Source: a virus
IMG/VR virus record: IMGVR_UViG_3300025000_000064
Coordinates: 59,606 to 123,605 of that record
Direction: 5' to 3' (one strand)
DNA: 64,000 nt
Shown: piece after piece, positions 1 through 8,668 of the stretch
Position numbering within the stretch: the first letter of the stretch is position 1
Layout of the letters: every line of letters begins with the position of its first letter
Position numbers and translations under genes: made by a program
Notes under the pieces: generated by a model
The model's input: only the letters and a program-made list of their open reading frames with translations
The model's database searches: none
What the model was told of the DNA's origin: nothing

Positions 1-330
1 ATAATCATTTGTAATAAAACTATCATTAATAAGCAGAACTGAATCATATGAATATTCATATCTTATTATATAGTTTCTAGCCTTTTGCCATCCGCTAAAT
101 TCCCATTCATGATTATTACCTTTTATTTTTATTGTCTTAAATTTAGAAAAAATTTCATCAGCACAAATCCAATCATCTGGATAATAACATTCTTCACATT
201 TATTATCTATTTTTACAATTTCAATATTATAAAAGGGTTTTAATTTATTTAGATATATTTGTAATATATCCCATGAATAAGGATATTTATTATTATCATA
301 TTCAACATATAAAACACATATATTTTTCAT
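1..330 (-). CDS. Rhamnan-synthesis-F-like glycan protein, 3' end beyond window
   Basis: This is the N-terminal 110 codons of a gene that continues past the left edge. Its ATG at 330 lies one base after the stop codon of the next upstream gene. The translation aligns with the two neighbouring proteins: a start like MKNICVLYVEYDNNKYP, then WEFSGW and LLINDSF in the same order. These are signatures seen in rhamnan synthesis F-like and related glycosyltransferase-like proteins. It is therefore the third tandem paralogue of the cassette. Acceptor and donor sugar are unknown. Confidence 0.75.
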   Translation of the reverse strand, partial: MKNICVLYVEYDNNKYPYSWDILQIYLNKLKPFYNIEIVKIDNKCEECYYPDDWICADEIFSKFKTIKIKGNNHEWEFSGWQKARNYIIRYEYSYDSVLLINDSFITNDY

Positions 331-331
331 A

Positions 332-1057
332 TTATCCTATGTCCTCTGTTATTCTTGTATATAAAGATAATTCATTTAGCAACATCAAACTTTTCATCCT
401 GAAGAAATCCCACTCTTTTTCTATATTTATAGGGCTATGCCAATGCAATTGTAAGTTTCTTACAATATTGTTTTTTGCAACTGAATTAATAGGAGCGCCT
501 AATAATATGTATGGATAACTTGCATTTGAAGAGATGCATTTATCTATGAAATCAATATTGAGAGTTACCAGTGTTTTTATTTTATTTATAATATTTTTGG
601 ACAACATGAAACAATGCGTTCTCATGTATTTTTTTATATTATACTTATCAATTATTAGTTCATATGGTTCTGCATCTAATATATTACCAATAATTTTATC
701 ATTTTTTCTGCATTCATAAACACAGTTGTCGTTAATAATAACCGAAGGGCTATCATTTCCACCTGGGGCTAAAAATGAATCATTAACAAATAATATAGAA
801 CTATAATCATCGTTAATGGATTTTAAATATTCGATAACCTTTGTGTGACCAGAAAACTCCCAACAAGTATTATCTCCATCAATATATGTTATATTATCTT
901 TAATTATTGGATTGAATAAATTGCTAGACCTTTTATTGTCCACAACAATTATTTCAACATAATGATTTTTAATTTTTTTAAGATATTTTATAAGATATAA
1001 TAATGAGCTTGGATATTTTTCAGTATTATATTGTACAAAAGAAACAATTAATTTCAT
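332..1057 (-). CDS. Rhamnan-synthesis-F-like glycan protein (paralogue 2)
   Basis: A 241-residue protein with an alpha/beta N-terminal half: VSFVQYNTEKYP, then a VVDNK turn near residue 40, WEFSGH near 68 and LFVNDSFLAPGG near 90. The order 'V-D-N-K, E-F-S-G, N-D-S-F' resembles rhamnan synthesis F-like glycosyltransferases. It is closely similar to the gene just upstream but lacks that gene's C-terminal extension. AAAGGA precedes the ATG. The spacing on both sides suggests one polycistronic message. Specific sugar chemistry cannot be read from the sequence. Confidence 0.65.
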   Translation of the reverse strand: MKLIVSFVQYNTEKYPSSLLYLIKYLKKIKNHYVEIIVVDNKRSSNLFNPIIKDNITYIDGDNTCWEFSGHTKVIEYLKSINDDYSSILFVNDSFLAPGGNDSPSVIINDNCVYECRKNDKIIGNILDAEPYELIIDKYNIKKYMRTHCFMLSKNIINKIKTLVTLNIDFIDKCISSNASYPYILLGAPINSVAKNNIVRNLQLHWHSPINIEKEWDFFRMKSLMLLNELSLYTRITEDIG

Positions 1058-1067
1058 ATAATTTCCT

Positions 1068-2108
1068 TTAGTTATATAAAGATTCTATAGTTTTTATTTT
1101 TAGTAATTCTATTTGGCTCTTTATTGTATTGGGTTCAAATAGTGTATAAATAGCAAAATCATATTCTATATTTTTCTCAATAAATTCTTCTGGCGTATAA
1201 ATATTAATATCGTTTAATTTGCCTTTTGCTTTATTGTCCAGAAAAGCCACTATGTTTTTAGATAATAAATTACTTTCAATAAACATTTTTTTGACGCATG
1301 TTGATGCTCCAATGCATACTATTTTTTTATTATCTGGAATGCTGTTTATAATATCTTTTAATTCATATTCTGCTCTATTATATCCCAATATTCTCATTAT
1401 TCTGGTATATAGGGTTAATTCATTTAATAGCATTAAACTTTTCATTCTAAATAATTCCCAATTTTTTGATATGTCAAAAGAACTGTGCCAATTAGTTGTT
1501 AAATTATTAACAAGATTTCTTTTGACATTAATGCAAATTGGAGCGTCTTTCAAAAAATACATGTTATCTTTTTTATATAAATCAATGCATTTATCTACAA
1601 AATCAGCATCCACCGTAACTAATGAGCCTATTTTATCAACTACTAATTTAGATAACATAAAGCAATGAGTTCTCGTATATTTATTTACTAAATATTTACC
1701 TATTTTAAAATTTATTGCGGTATTGCAAAAATTACCAATAATACTATTATTTTCTACACAATTAAATACATTATTATCATTTATTATTGTAAGTGGTGAA
1801 TCATAACCGCTTGGGGCTAAAAATGAATCATTTGCGAATAAGATAGCATCATAATCAATATTTTTTTCTTTAAGATATTGTAAGCCTTTATCCCAACCGC
1901 TAAATTCCCAAACTGAATTATCTCCCGATATTGTAGTAACACCATTAAGATAACCACTCTCAGAACCTTCTTCATCTTTATTGTCTATGACAATTATTTT
2001 CACACTATTTTCTTTTATCTTGTTCAAATATTTCTGTAAATAAAATAAAGAATTTGGGTATTTTTTAGTATCATACTGCACAAAAAGAACAACTAATTTA
2101 TAATACAT
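1068..2108 (-). CDS. Rhamnan-synthesis-F-like protein with C-terminal Rossmann-like domain (paralogue 1)
   Basis: 346 residues. The first ~240 match the two downstream paralogues (VLFVQYDTKKYP, VIDNKDEEG, WEFSGWDKG, LFANDSFLAP). The last ~100 residues form an extra domain beginning with KKIVCIGASTCVKKMF and a VAFLDNK strand. This looks like the small nucleotide-binding or CoA-binding-like domain found at the ends of many glycan-modifying enzymes. The gene lies directly after a GT4 glycosyltransferase. The role is inferred to be glycan assembly. The extra domain suggests this copy is closest to the ancestral form. Confidence 0.65.
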   Translation of the reverse strand: MYYKLVVLFVQYDTKKYPNSLFYLQKYLNKIKENSVKIIVIDNKDEEGSESGYLNGVTTISGDNSVWEFSGWDKGLQYLKEKNIDYDAILFANDSFLAPSGYDSPLTIINDNNVFNCVENNSIIGNFCNTAINFKIGKYLVNKYTRTHCFMLSKLVVDKIGSLVTVDADFVDKCIDLYKKDNMYFLKDAPICINVKRNLVNNLTTNWHSSFDISKNWELFRMKSLMLLNELTLYTRIMRILGYNRAEYELKDIINSIPDNKKIVCIGASTCVKKMFIESNLLSKNIVAFLDNKAKGKLNDINIYTPEEFIEKNIEYDFAIYTLFEPNTIKSQIELLKIKTIESLYN

Positions 2109-2110
2109 GC

Positions 2111-3043
2111 TTATTTATTTCCTTCTTTGTTTAATAATTCATTCCAAAATTTTAATATATCATTCTCTTCTATTTCTTTTGTATAATTTTGTTTTATGAA
2201 ATTGATATCCTCTTCTTCAATATAAAGTTCACACTTTATTACATGCTCTATTCTTTTAACGAAGTCTATTATATCTCCATGTTCAACAATATGACATAAA
2301 TCAAAATATTCTCTGCAACCCATACCTGTATATCCAATAACTGTACATCCGCAAGCCATAGCTTCAAGTGGAGGAGCTGCACATCCTTCATTTTTGCTGA
2401 ATGACAAGAATATCTCAGATTCTTGATATGTTTTTATTAACTCCTCTTCTGTCATATTTTCTATGGCAATAAATTTATAATCTTTTAATCTCCCCCTAAG
2501 TTTTAAAATAGATATTACTTGGTCAACATCCTGTTTGTTTTTTCTTGGCATATAACAGCATTGCTTTTTCTTTTCTACTATTGGAAAAAACTTGTTAAAA
2601 TCAATTGAGATATGCACTCTATGGATTTTTCTATCTAAAAACATTTCTAAATATTGTTTACTATCTTCCGAAACGACCATTATGCCAATAACGTCAGGAT
2701 TGTTATAGTTAAAAATAGTATTTTCGTTTATTGTTCCATATGGGGCAAATGTATTATAACAACTCTGATTGAAAATAACTTTTTTACATTTTGGTACAGT
2801 GTTAAATGCATGATGATTATATATTTCAGGAAAAACTACAATATCATCTTCTTTAATTACAGTTTTGTCATAGGTTATCTTCGTATTGTTTGGGAACCAG
2901 TTGCATCTAAATGCTTCTGTATCATCAAAATGTAAAACATATGCTTCTATGCCATTTTTATTAAGAATATCCACATGGTCATACAACTTTTTTATTCCTC
3001 CACATGGAACACTATTTTCAGGACATCTAAAGTAAACTACCAT
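2111..3043 (-). CDS. Glycosyltransferase, GT4-like (group 1)
   Basis: A 310-residue protein with the GT-B C-terminal signature: IFLSFSKNEG followed by CAAPPLEAMACG around residues 212-232, i.e. the E-x7-E motif that contacts the nucleotide sugar, then VIGYTGMGCREYF. The N-terminal GGIKKLYDHVDIL segment fits the acceptor-domain loop of group 1 transferases. The ATG follows the stop of the upstream methyltransferase directly (TAGATG). It probably transfers a nucleotide-activated sugar, possibly the GDP-heptose made by the upstream genes, but donor and acceptor are not determined. Confidence 0.85.
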   Translation of the reverse strand: MVVYFRCPENSVPCGGIKKLYDHVDILNKNGIEAYVLHFDDTEAFRCNWFPNNTKITYDKTVIKEDDIVVFPEIYNHHAFNTVPKCKKVIFNQSCYNTFAPYGTINENTIFNYNNPDVIGIMVVSEDSKQYLEMFLDRKIHRVHISIDFNKFFPIVEKKKQCCYMPRKNKQDVDQVISILKLRGRLKDYKFIAIENMTEEELIKTYQESEIFLSFSKNEGCAAPPLEAMACGCTVIGYTGMGCREYFDLCHIVEHGDIIDFVKRIEHVIKCELYIEEEDINFIKQNYTKEIEENDILKFWNELLNKEGNK

Positions 3044-3619
3044 CTATTTATCACCTATCACTATTATATAAAATATATTACCTTGAATCCATTCTTCTAT
3101 TATGCACTTGTTTGGGAAATTTTGCAACGCTTCTTCATAATATTGTTTAATTTCTTCTTTATTCAATGCAAACTTATGGAAGAGCGAAGGTTTATTTATA
3201 GGGACAGATATAATTGCCAAATCACTTTTCTCAATAATTTTATTTAATATTTTTTTTGATAAATCAATATCAATATGTTCTAAAAACTCAAAAGAAACAA
3301 TTGCATCATAATGTTCTGTTAAAAAATCAGGATTGGAACAATCATTTGTAAAATAATTTATATTATCTCTTTTATAATATTTATTAGCAAAACAAATTGC
3401 TTCTTCTGAAATATCATATGAATTAATAAAGTAATTAAGTTCAGACAATATAAATGACCCATAACCAATACCGCATCCAATGTCAGCTATTTTTAAATTA
3501 TTCTTTGGCAATAATTCTTTTATTTTATTTCTAGCAAAAGAATATCTTTCTAAATGTTTTTGTTCAACACCATCCAGTGTTTTACTTACTTGTCTTTCGC
3601 CTGTAAATTCTAAATCCAT
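3044..3619 (-). CDS. Class I SAM-dependent methyltransferase
   Basis: The SAM-binding motif I is clear (KIADIGCGIGYGSF), followed by acidic INSYDIS and the motif IV/post-IV stretch YDAIVSFEFLEHID. This is a typical class I fold of about 190 residues. The ATG at 3619 was chosen because it overlaps the upstream stop as TAATG and lies just after a GAGG ribosome binding site; a longer reading to 3646 would overlap that gene. It is likely to methylate a sugar or a glycan intermediate, given its place between glycosyltransferases. Confidence 0.8.
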   Translation of the reverse strand: MDLEFTGERQVSKTLDGVEQKHLERYSFARNKIKELLPKNNLKIADIGCGIGYGSFILSELNYFINSYDISEEAICFANKYYKRDNINYFTNDCSNPDFLTEHYDAIVSFEFLEHIDIDLSKKILNKIIEKSDLAIISVPINKPSLFHKFALNKEEIKQYYEEALQNFPNKCIIEEWIQGNIFYIIVIGDK

Positions 3620-4296
3620 TATATAGCCCTCTTTTGAATAATACATATTCCGCTAGGGTCTTTATAGCTTGTTCTATTTTGTTCTAATGTATTTTTATTG
3701 CTTACATAATCGTTTATATTTATCATGCTTACTTCAGTATTTTTCTCTTTAAATTCTTCCAATGCTCTTTTTACACCACCTTGACCAGAAGCGTCACATC
3801 TCTTTGCTAGCTCAGAAGAATCATGTAGTATAATAAATCCACCATGCTGTAACATATCATAATAGATGTTTAATTCCTTTATTGTTTGTTCATACTCATG
3901 AGAGCTATCTATTACTATAAGATTAGGTCTGTTATTTTTACAAATATCTACAAATGATTCATCGGTAGAACTATATGTATATGTTTTTACATAATCTATT
4001 AGACCAAACTTCTTTACAAAGTTATCCGTTATTTCTGTATGAAATGGATTTATGTCTACTGATATGAATGAATTTTTTGTTTCACTTTGTCTTAAAATCA
4101 TTGCTATTATGATTGACGAATATCCTAAAAAGTGTCCTAATTGAACAATATTAGTTATATTGTTTGCCGATATTAGAGAAGCAATAAAGGATATAAATGG
4201 ATAGCCACACTCCCCCATCCAGCTTTTTTCTTTCATTACTTTGAAAAATTCATCTATATTTTTCTTTTCTTCTATTGATAAATAATTATATTTCAT
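3619..4296 (-). CDS. Class I methyltransferase (Methyltransf_24 / CmcI-like)
   Basis: A Rossmann methyltransferase with the SAM loop replaced by VQLGHFLGYSSIIIA, then FISVDINPFHTE and a LIVIDSSHEYEQT acidic strand. The end of the fold, GGFIILHDSSE, carries the HD pair typical of the Methyltransf_24 and cephalosporin-hydroxylase-like families. The start at 4296 follows GGAGG with good spacing and overlaps the end of the upstream gene. It probably O-methylates a sugar in the cassette. The two adjacent methyltransferases belong to different subfamilies. Confidence 0.75.
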   Translation of the reverse strand: MKYNYLSIEEKKNIDEFFKVMKEKSWMGECGYPFISFIASLISANNITNIVQLGHFLGYSSIIIAMILRQSETKNSFISVDINPFHTEITDNFVKKFGLIDYVKTYTYSSTDESFVDICKNNRPNLIVIDSSHEYEQTIKELNIYYDMLQHGGFIILHDSSELAKRCDASGQGGVKRALEEFKEKNTEVSMININDYVSNKNTLEQNRTSYKDPSGICIIQKRAI

Positions 4297-5485
4297 TTCT
4301 TCCCTCCGCTTTATCATTTTTAAAAGAAGATATTATGTCTTCTTTAATCCTTCTTCCTGCATTTCCATCAAAAAATGGAATATATTTCTTTATTGCACTC
4401 AACCTTTCTTGCTTTTTTATATCTTCACCTCTTTTAAACATTTCTATAAAATTTATCATATCTTCACAAGTGCTACCAGTATAATATGTATTTATTAATC
4501 CAGATATAGCATCTGTCATAGCCTCTATATTTTTCTTATTATACATATACAATATTGGCTTTTCTGTAACCGCCACCTCTACCATTATTGCAGACCTACT
4601 AACAATTATACAGTCTACATTTAAAATTCCTGGTCTATAGTCATCTTCTAAATACATATATAAATTATCAAAACTATTTATTTTTTTCTTTATTTCTTCA
4701 ATTTCTTGTTCGTTTAAAATATTATATTCTAAAATAATTTCAAAGAATTTTGGATGAGGCATAAATATAAAGAATAAATCTTTATGATTTTCTATTTCAT
4801 TTAAAAACTTTTTATATTCTTCAAAGTCTGGTGTCACATAATGAATTTTATCTGTATTTGGTATTGAAAATATCTTTGGAAAATGAACTTTCCATAATAC
4901 AATTTTTCTCCCATTTGCTTTTTGTTTAATATTTTCTGGCAATGGAAAATTATTTTTATTATATAGTCCATCAAACTTTGGATGACCTAATGCCCTTGTT
5001 ATTTCTGGCGATATATATTTATCATAATCTTTTTTAATTAATGGTGAAAATGTATATATTCTCCATGCATTCTGCGGAACACCTTTTAAAAAATGTGCGT
5101 TCACTGATTCAACTGTATTGGATATTTCTATTCCATAAGTTATGTATACAATTTTTATACCTTTGTTTTTTATGTAATCAGACCTTAGCTCTAGTGGTCT
5201 ATGTCCTTCATCATAAGGTGTTTGCATTATCCAAATATCAGGACAATCTTTATCTATATTATAATCCTTATATTCTATAAACGAAATATTATTTTTTTCT
5301 AAAAACACTCTTGCTGTTTTCATTTGACTTTTTTCACAAATTTCTTCATCAAATAAAACAATTTTTACATCAAGTCTATCATCTTTTATACACTCATTAT
5401 AGAATGAGTCCCATGATGCCCAGAACGAAGCAACCTGAAACAAAAATACAACTTTTATTTTTTTCTTATTATTTTGAAATAACAT
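4286..5485 (-). CDS. CDP-glycerol glycerophosphotransferase-like protein (TagB/TagF-like)
   Basis: A 399-residue GT-B-like protein. It starts with VVFLFQVASFWASWDSFY, has WIMQTPYDEGHRP and IVYITYGIE in the N-terminal half, and GHPKFDGLY and FMPHPKF in the C-terminal half. The HPKFDGLY and PHP segments are hallmarks of the CDP-glycerol glycerophosphotransferase family that builds teichoic-acid-like poly(glycerol phosphate). Many members in glycan loci are of unproven substrate, so a general polyol-phosphate or sugar transferase remains possible. Its 3' end overlaps the downstream methyltransferase by 11 bases. Confidence 0.65.
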   Translation of the reverse strand: MLFQNNKKKIKVVFLFQVASFWASWDSFYNECIKDDRLDVKIVLFDEEICEKSQMKTARVFLEKNNISFIEYKDYNIDKDCPDIWIMQTPYDEGHRPLELRSDYIKNKGIKIVYITYGIEISNTVESVNAHFLKGVPQNAWRIYTFSPLIKKDYDKYISPEITRALGHPKFDGLYNKNNFPLPENIKQKANGRKIVLWKVHFPKIFSIPNTDKIHYVTPDFEEYKKFLNEIENHKDLFFIFMPHPKFFEIILEYNILNEQEIEEIKKKINSFDNLYMYLEDDYRPGILNVDCIIVSRSAIMVEVAVTEKPILYMYNKKNIEAMTDAISGLINTYYTGSTCEDMINFIEMFKRGEDIKKQERLSAIKKYIPFFDGNAGRRIKEDIISSFKNDKAEGRNEI

Positions 5486-5525
5486 TTATTTTACAGTTCC
5501 TTATCGTATAAATAATATAATCAAT

Positions 5526-6086
5526 TTATGATTTTACATTTAATATGGCTTTCATTATTACATGAACCAATATCATATGTATGTCTTCCGAAATCTGCAT
5601 ATCGTCTATGTTTGCATTGACGGAGTGTTTACTAATTTGTTTTAATATTCCACCACCATATCCTGTTATTCCTATTGTTATGGCTCGCTTGAGATTAGCG
5701 TATTCAATTGCCTTTATTATATTCTCTGAATTACCGCTTCCAGAAATACCTATTACAACATCACCTTTATTTAAAAAATTCTTTAATTGGTCTTCAAATA
5801 TAGATTCATAACCAACATCATTTGCATAAGCTAACATAGTGGGAATATTATCATTTAAACAGATAACCTTAAACATTTTTTTATCTTTTTGTTTTGTACC
5901 TTTATTTATATCACAAGCAAAATGAGAAGCCGTTGAGGCACTTCCCCCATTCCCCATGATAAATATTTGTTTTTCATTATCTCTTGCTTCTAATAATATA
6001 TTTACAACTTTTTTTATTTCATTTTTATCAATATTATCTATTGTTTTCTTTAGTCTGTCAAAATAATTATCTATTGTTGTCATCAT
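5526..6086 (-). CDS. gmhA: Sedoheptulose-7-phosphate isomerase (phosphoheptose isomerase)
   Basis: A 186-residue SIS-domain protein. It has the phosphosugar-binding GNGGSASTASHFA near residue 45 and VIGISGSGNSENI near 110. The last helix, ISEDIHMILVHVIM, carries the Glu/His pair characteristic of GmhA. It converts sedoheptulose 7-phosphate to D-glycero-D-manno-heptose 7-phosphate, the first step of nucleotide-heptose synthesis. It overlaps the end of the kinase gene, so the two are probably translationally coupled. The length matches the family. Confidence 0.9.
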   Translation of the reverse strand: MMTTIDNYFDRLKKTIDNIDKNEIKKVVNILLEARDNEKQIFIMGNGGSASTASHFACDINKGTKQKDKKMFKVICLNDNIPTMLAYANDVGYESIFEDQLKNFLNKGDVVIGISGSGNSENIIKAIEYANLKRAITIGITGYGGGILKQISKHSVNANIDDMQISEDIHMILVHVIMKAILNVKS

Positions 6087-7032
6087 AAATTATACTTGCT
6101 CCTTTGTCTTCAAACTTAAAATCTACTTCTTTTAAATCTATTAAGCTTCTTCTCAATTGTTCTTGATTTTCCTCTTTTACATAAAGTAATAAGAATCCAC
6201 CTCCACCTGCACCTAGCAACTTGCCACCGTCTGCTCCATTTTTAATAGATAAATTATAATAATAATCTATCTCTGTATTGCTTATCTCTGAAGATAGTTC
6301 TTTTTTATACATCCAGCCTGTATGTAATACATCTCCAATTGAATCAATGTTTCCTACGCTCAATGCAGAATTTAACATTTTAGCTAAGTCAACCATTTTA
6401 CTTAAATTATTATGATTAATCTCATAGCCTTCTAACACTTTATTTGCAGACCTAACATTTCCCAAATAAAATAAAAGCAAGTTGTTTTCAAGTTTATTTT
6501 TATTTCTTTTATCAAGCTTTATACTATTTACAGTAACAGAATCATCTTGGTTAAATATTATATAGTTTAACCCTCCGTAAGCAGAGGCGTATTGGTCTTG
6601 TTTGCCAATGGGACACTTTAATTTATCTATTTCAATATCACAGGCTTTATCTGCTAAATATTCTTTATTACAGTGTTTTTTATTATATGTACTACAGAGG
6701 TTTGTTAACCCTACTGTGAATGCAGAAGAAGAACCCAATCCTGTGCCTGATGGAATATCTGCACTTGAATTAAAGTCGACGCCTTTTATATTGTATTCCT
6801 TAAAGGTTTCTCTGATTATATTGTGTTTTATTTTATCAACAGAACTTACTTTTTCAATTTCAGAATACTTAAGAAAATAATTATCCTTTTCAAAATAAGG
6901 ATGCATGGAAAGGTAAATGTATTTATTTATAGTAACAGATAAAACAGCTCCACCATATTCCTTATAGTGTTCTCTTAAATCACTACCGCCACCCGCAAAA
7001 CTTATTCTAAATGGAGTTCTTGAAATAATCAT
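6067..7032 (-). CDS. hddA: D-glycero-alpha-D-manno-heptose 7-phosphate kinase (GHMP family)
   Basis: 321 residues with the GHMP kinase N-terminal motif ISRTPFRISFAGGGSDL, the ATP-binding PSGTGLGSSSAFT near residue 95, and the C-terminal GADGGKLLGAGGGGFLL motif. The PFRISFAGGGSD start is diagnostic of the HddA/Fkp branch. It phosphorylates heptose 7-phosphate at C1, giving the 1,7-bisphosphate. It follows hddC with overlap and GAGGGAG upstream of the ATG. A GmhB phosphatase, needed for the next step, is not seen in the window. Confidence 0.92.
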   Translation of the reverse strand: MIISRTPFRISFAGGGSDLREHYKEYGGAVLSVTINKYIYLSMHPYFEKDNYFLKYSEIEKVSSVDKIKHNIIRETFKEYNIKGVDFNSSADIPSGTGLGSSSAFTVGLTNLCSTYNKKHCNKEYLADKACDIEIDKLKCPIGKQDQYASAYGGLNYIIFNQDDSVTVNSIKLDKRNKNKLENNLLLFYLGNVRSANKVLEGYEINHNNLSKMVDLAKMLNSALSVGNIDSIGDVLHTGWMYKKELSSEISNTEIDYYYNLSIKNGADGGKLLGAGGGGFLLLYVKEENQEQLRRSLIDLKEVDFKFEDKGASIIYDDNNR

Positions 7033-7714
7033 GCCTGACTCCCTCTAATTTTTCTAAAGTTCCCAAATCTTTTAATATTTCGTCTGTTTGATAAGCTATA
7101 ATTGAAACACCATTATTCAACATTCTTGGAAACACATCTTTGCCAAAATCTTGTGGCTCTGTAGAATCTATAAAATGAAGTATTTTATCTGATAATATAT
7201 AAACCGCTGCATTATTTAATAAATTACAATAATTTACCGCATGATTTCTTGGTTTTGGATAAAATGCTGTTACTTTATTATTATAAACCCGCAATACGTC
7301 TTCTTCTTCTGGACAAATAGGTTGTTGAACAATTATTGTAGCAAACGCTCTAATATGTTCATAAAACTCAATAAATTTATTAATATCAAAATTTAAATAT
7401 AAATCACCGTAAAATACCATAAATCTATCTTGTAATATTGATTTAGCAGAATATAAAGCTCCTGCTGTTCCCATTGGTTTTAATTCTTGTATGATAGTTA
7501 AATCTATACCATTTGGCATATTATCTTTAAAATAATCAACAATAACTTCGGATAAATGCCCTGCAATTATTACAATATCTGTTATTCCATGTCTTATAGC
7601 CAAGTCTATTTGATGATGTATAATGGGCTTATCACCCAATAACACCATAGGTTTTGGAATATCTTTCAAGCCAAGTCTTGTGCCTTTGCCACCAGCTATA
7701 ATTACAAGTTGCAT
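7007..7714 (-). CDS. hddC: D-glycero-alpha-D-manno-heptose 1-phosphate guanylyltransferase
   Basis: A 235-residue nucleotidyltransferase with IIAGGKGTRLG at residues 5-15, KPMVLLGDKPIIHHQI near 20, and VFYGDLYLNFD near 100, where the metal-binding Asp sits. Linkage to hddA and gmhA identifies it as HddC, which transfers GMP to heptose 1-phosphate to give GDP-D-glycero-alpha-D-manno-heptose. Sequence alone would also allow a glucose or mannose 1-phosphate nucleotidyltransferase. GGAGG lies upstream of the ATG. It overlaps the epimerase gene by 13 bases. Confidence 0.85.
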   Translation of the reverse strand: MQLVIIAGGKGTRLGLKDIPKPMVLLGDKPIIHHQIDLAIRHGITDIVIIAGHLSEVIVDYFKDNMPNGIDLTIIQELKPMGTAGALYSAKSILQDRFMVFYGDLYLNFDINKFIEFYEHIRAFATIIVQQPICPEEEDVLRVYNNKVTAFYPKPRNHAVNYCNLLNNAAVYILSDKILHFIDSTEPQDFGKDVFPRMLNNGVSIIAYQTDEILKDLGTLEKLEGVRHDYFKNSI

Positions 7715-8646
7715 TTGATTGCCTCCATTATTGCCTGATTAGATGTCATACTTGCTCTCCAACCCAGATTATGTATTTTATCTAAGCAATAATCAAATTC
7801 TGATACATCTCCAATCCAACCTTTATTTCCACCTGTGTATTGTACCTTTGTTATATTTTGTAGATTCATTGCCTTTATAACCATTTCTGCAATCTCTTTT
7901 ACATAAGTTCTTGTATTATTTCCTATATTATATAAATTTATCTTTTCATTTGTATTATTACAAACATATAATATTGCATCTATAAGTTCATCAACATATA
8001 AATATGGCTTATGTTGATTTCCATCTCCTAAAACCGTTAATGTATTTGGGTTTTCTTTTAATTTATTTATAAAATCATATATGATTCCATGTGTTGCTCT
8101 TGGTCCAACGACATTTGGAAATCTAAATATCCACGCTTGCATATCGTAGTTCTCAACAAAGCTTGATATAAATGCCTCTGAGGCTAATTTGGAAGCACCG
8201 TAATGTGAAACTGGAAGTAATGGTCCAGAATCTTCAGACAGTTTGCCTTTTAATTCTCCATAAACCGCTGAAGTAGATGCAAATACAATCTTTTTTACAT
8301 TGTATTCCCTCATGGTATTTAATATATTAAATGTTGTATCAAATGTATTACATAAATCAATATTCGGGTTTTCATTGCTTTTAGAAATATCAGAATTGGC
8401 AACCAAATGAAACACAGTATCTATATTTTCTTTTTCAAATATTTGATTAAGTATTTCCGAATAAGTAATGTTTGATTCATAAAATGAAAAATTAGGATTA
8501 TCAAAATTATGTTCAATATTATTTATTCTTCCATTTGATAAATTATCAACGACAATTACTCTATTGTCTTGAGCTAATAGGACATCAACTAAATGGCTTC
8601 CTATAAAACCTGCACCGCCTGTTATTAATATGTTTTTAGTTTTCAT
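7702..8646 (-). CDS. NAD-dependent sugar epimerase/dehydratase
   Basis: A 314-residue extended short-chain dehydrogenase with the Rossmann motif ILITGGAGFIGSHLVD at residues 6-21, VVDNLSNGR, FASTSAVYG and the catalytic HYGASK (Y-x3-K) near residue 147. C-terminal PYLYVDELIDA fits UDP-glucose 4-epimerase relatives. It is the first gene of the glycan operon and may act on the GDP-heptose made downstream, or on a separate UDP sugar. AAAGGAG lies just before the ATG and is directly preceded by a folded leader RNA, so expression may be controlled there. Confidence 0.85.
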   Translation of the reverse strand: MKTKNILITGGAGFIGSHLVDVLLAQDNRVIVVDNLSNGRINNIEHNFDNPNFSFYESNITYSEILNQIFEKENIDTVFHLVANSDISKSNENPNIDLCNTFDTTFNILNTMREYNVKKIVFASTSAVYGELKGKLSEDSGPLLPVSHYGASKLASEAFISSFVENYDMQAWIFRFPNVVGPRATHGIIYDFINKLKENPNTLTVLGDGNQHKPYLYVDELIDAILYVCNNTNEKINLYNIGNNTRTYVKEIAEMVIKAMNLQNITKVQYTGGNKGWIGDVSEFDYCLDKIHNLGWRASMTSNQAIMEAIKCNL

Positions 8647-8652
8647 TTTGCT

Positions 8653-8668
8653 CCTTTATATATAAAGG
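8653..8668 (-). promoter_or_regulatory. Palindrome covering the epimerase Shine-Dalgarno region
   Basis: A perfect 16-base palindrome (CCTTTATATATAAAGG on either strand) lies between the leader RNA and the epimerase ATG. Its right arm in the transcript runs into the AAAGGAG ribosome binding site, so folding of this hairpin would mask part of it. Its first base also belongs to the closing helix of the leader RNA. The two structures could therefore compete, which is the layout of a translational switch. This is inference from pairing alone. Confidence 0.4.

Noticed and set aside
1219-1668. 149-codon plus-strand open frame
   Set aside because: It lies wholly antisense to the well-supported paralogue gene, has no ribosome binding site and encodes a hydrophobic, low-complexity protein, as do other antisense frames in this AT-rich DNA.
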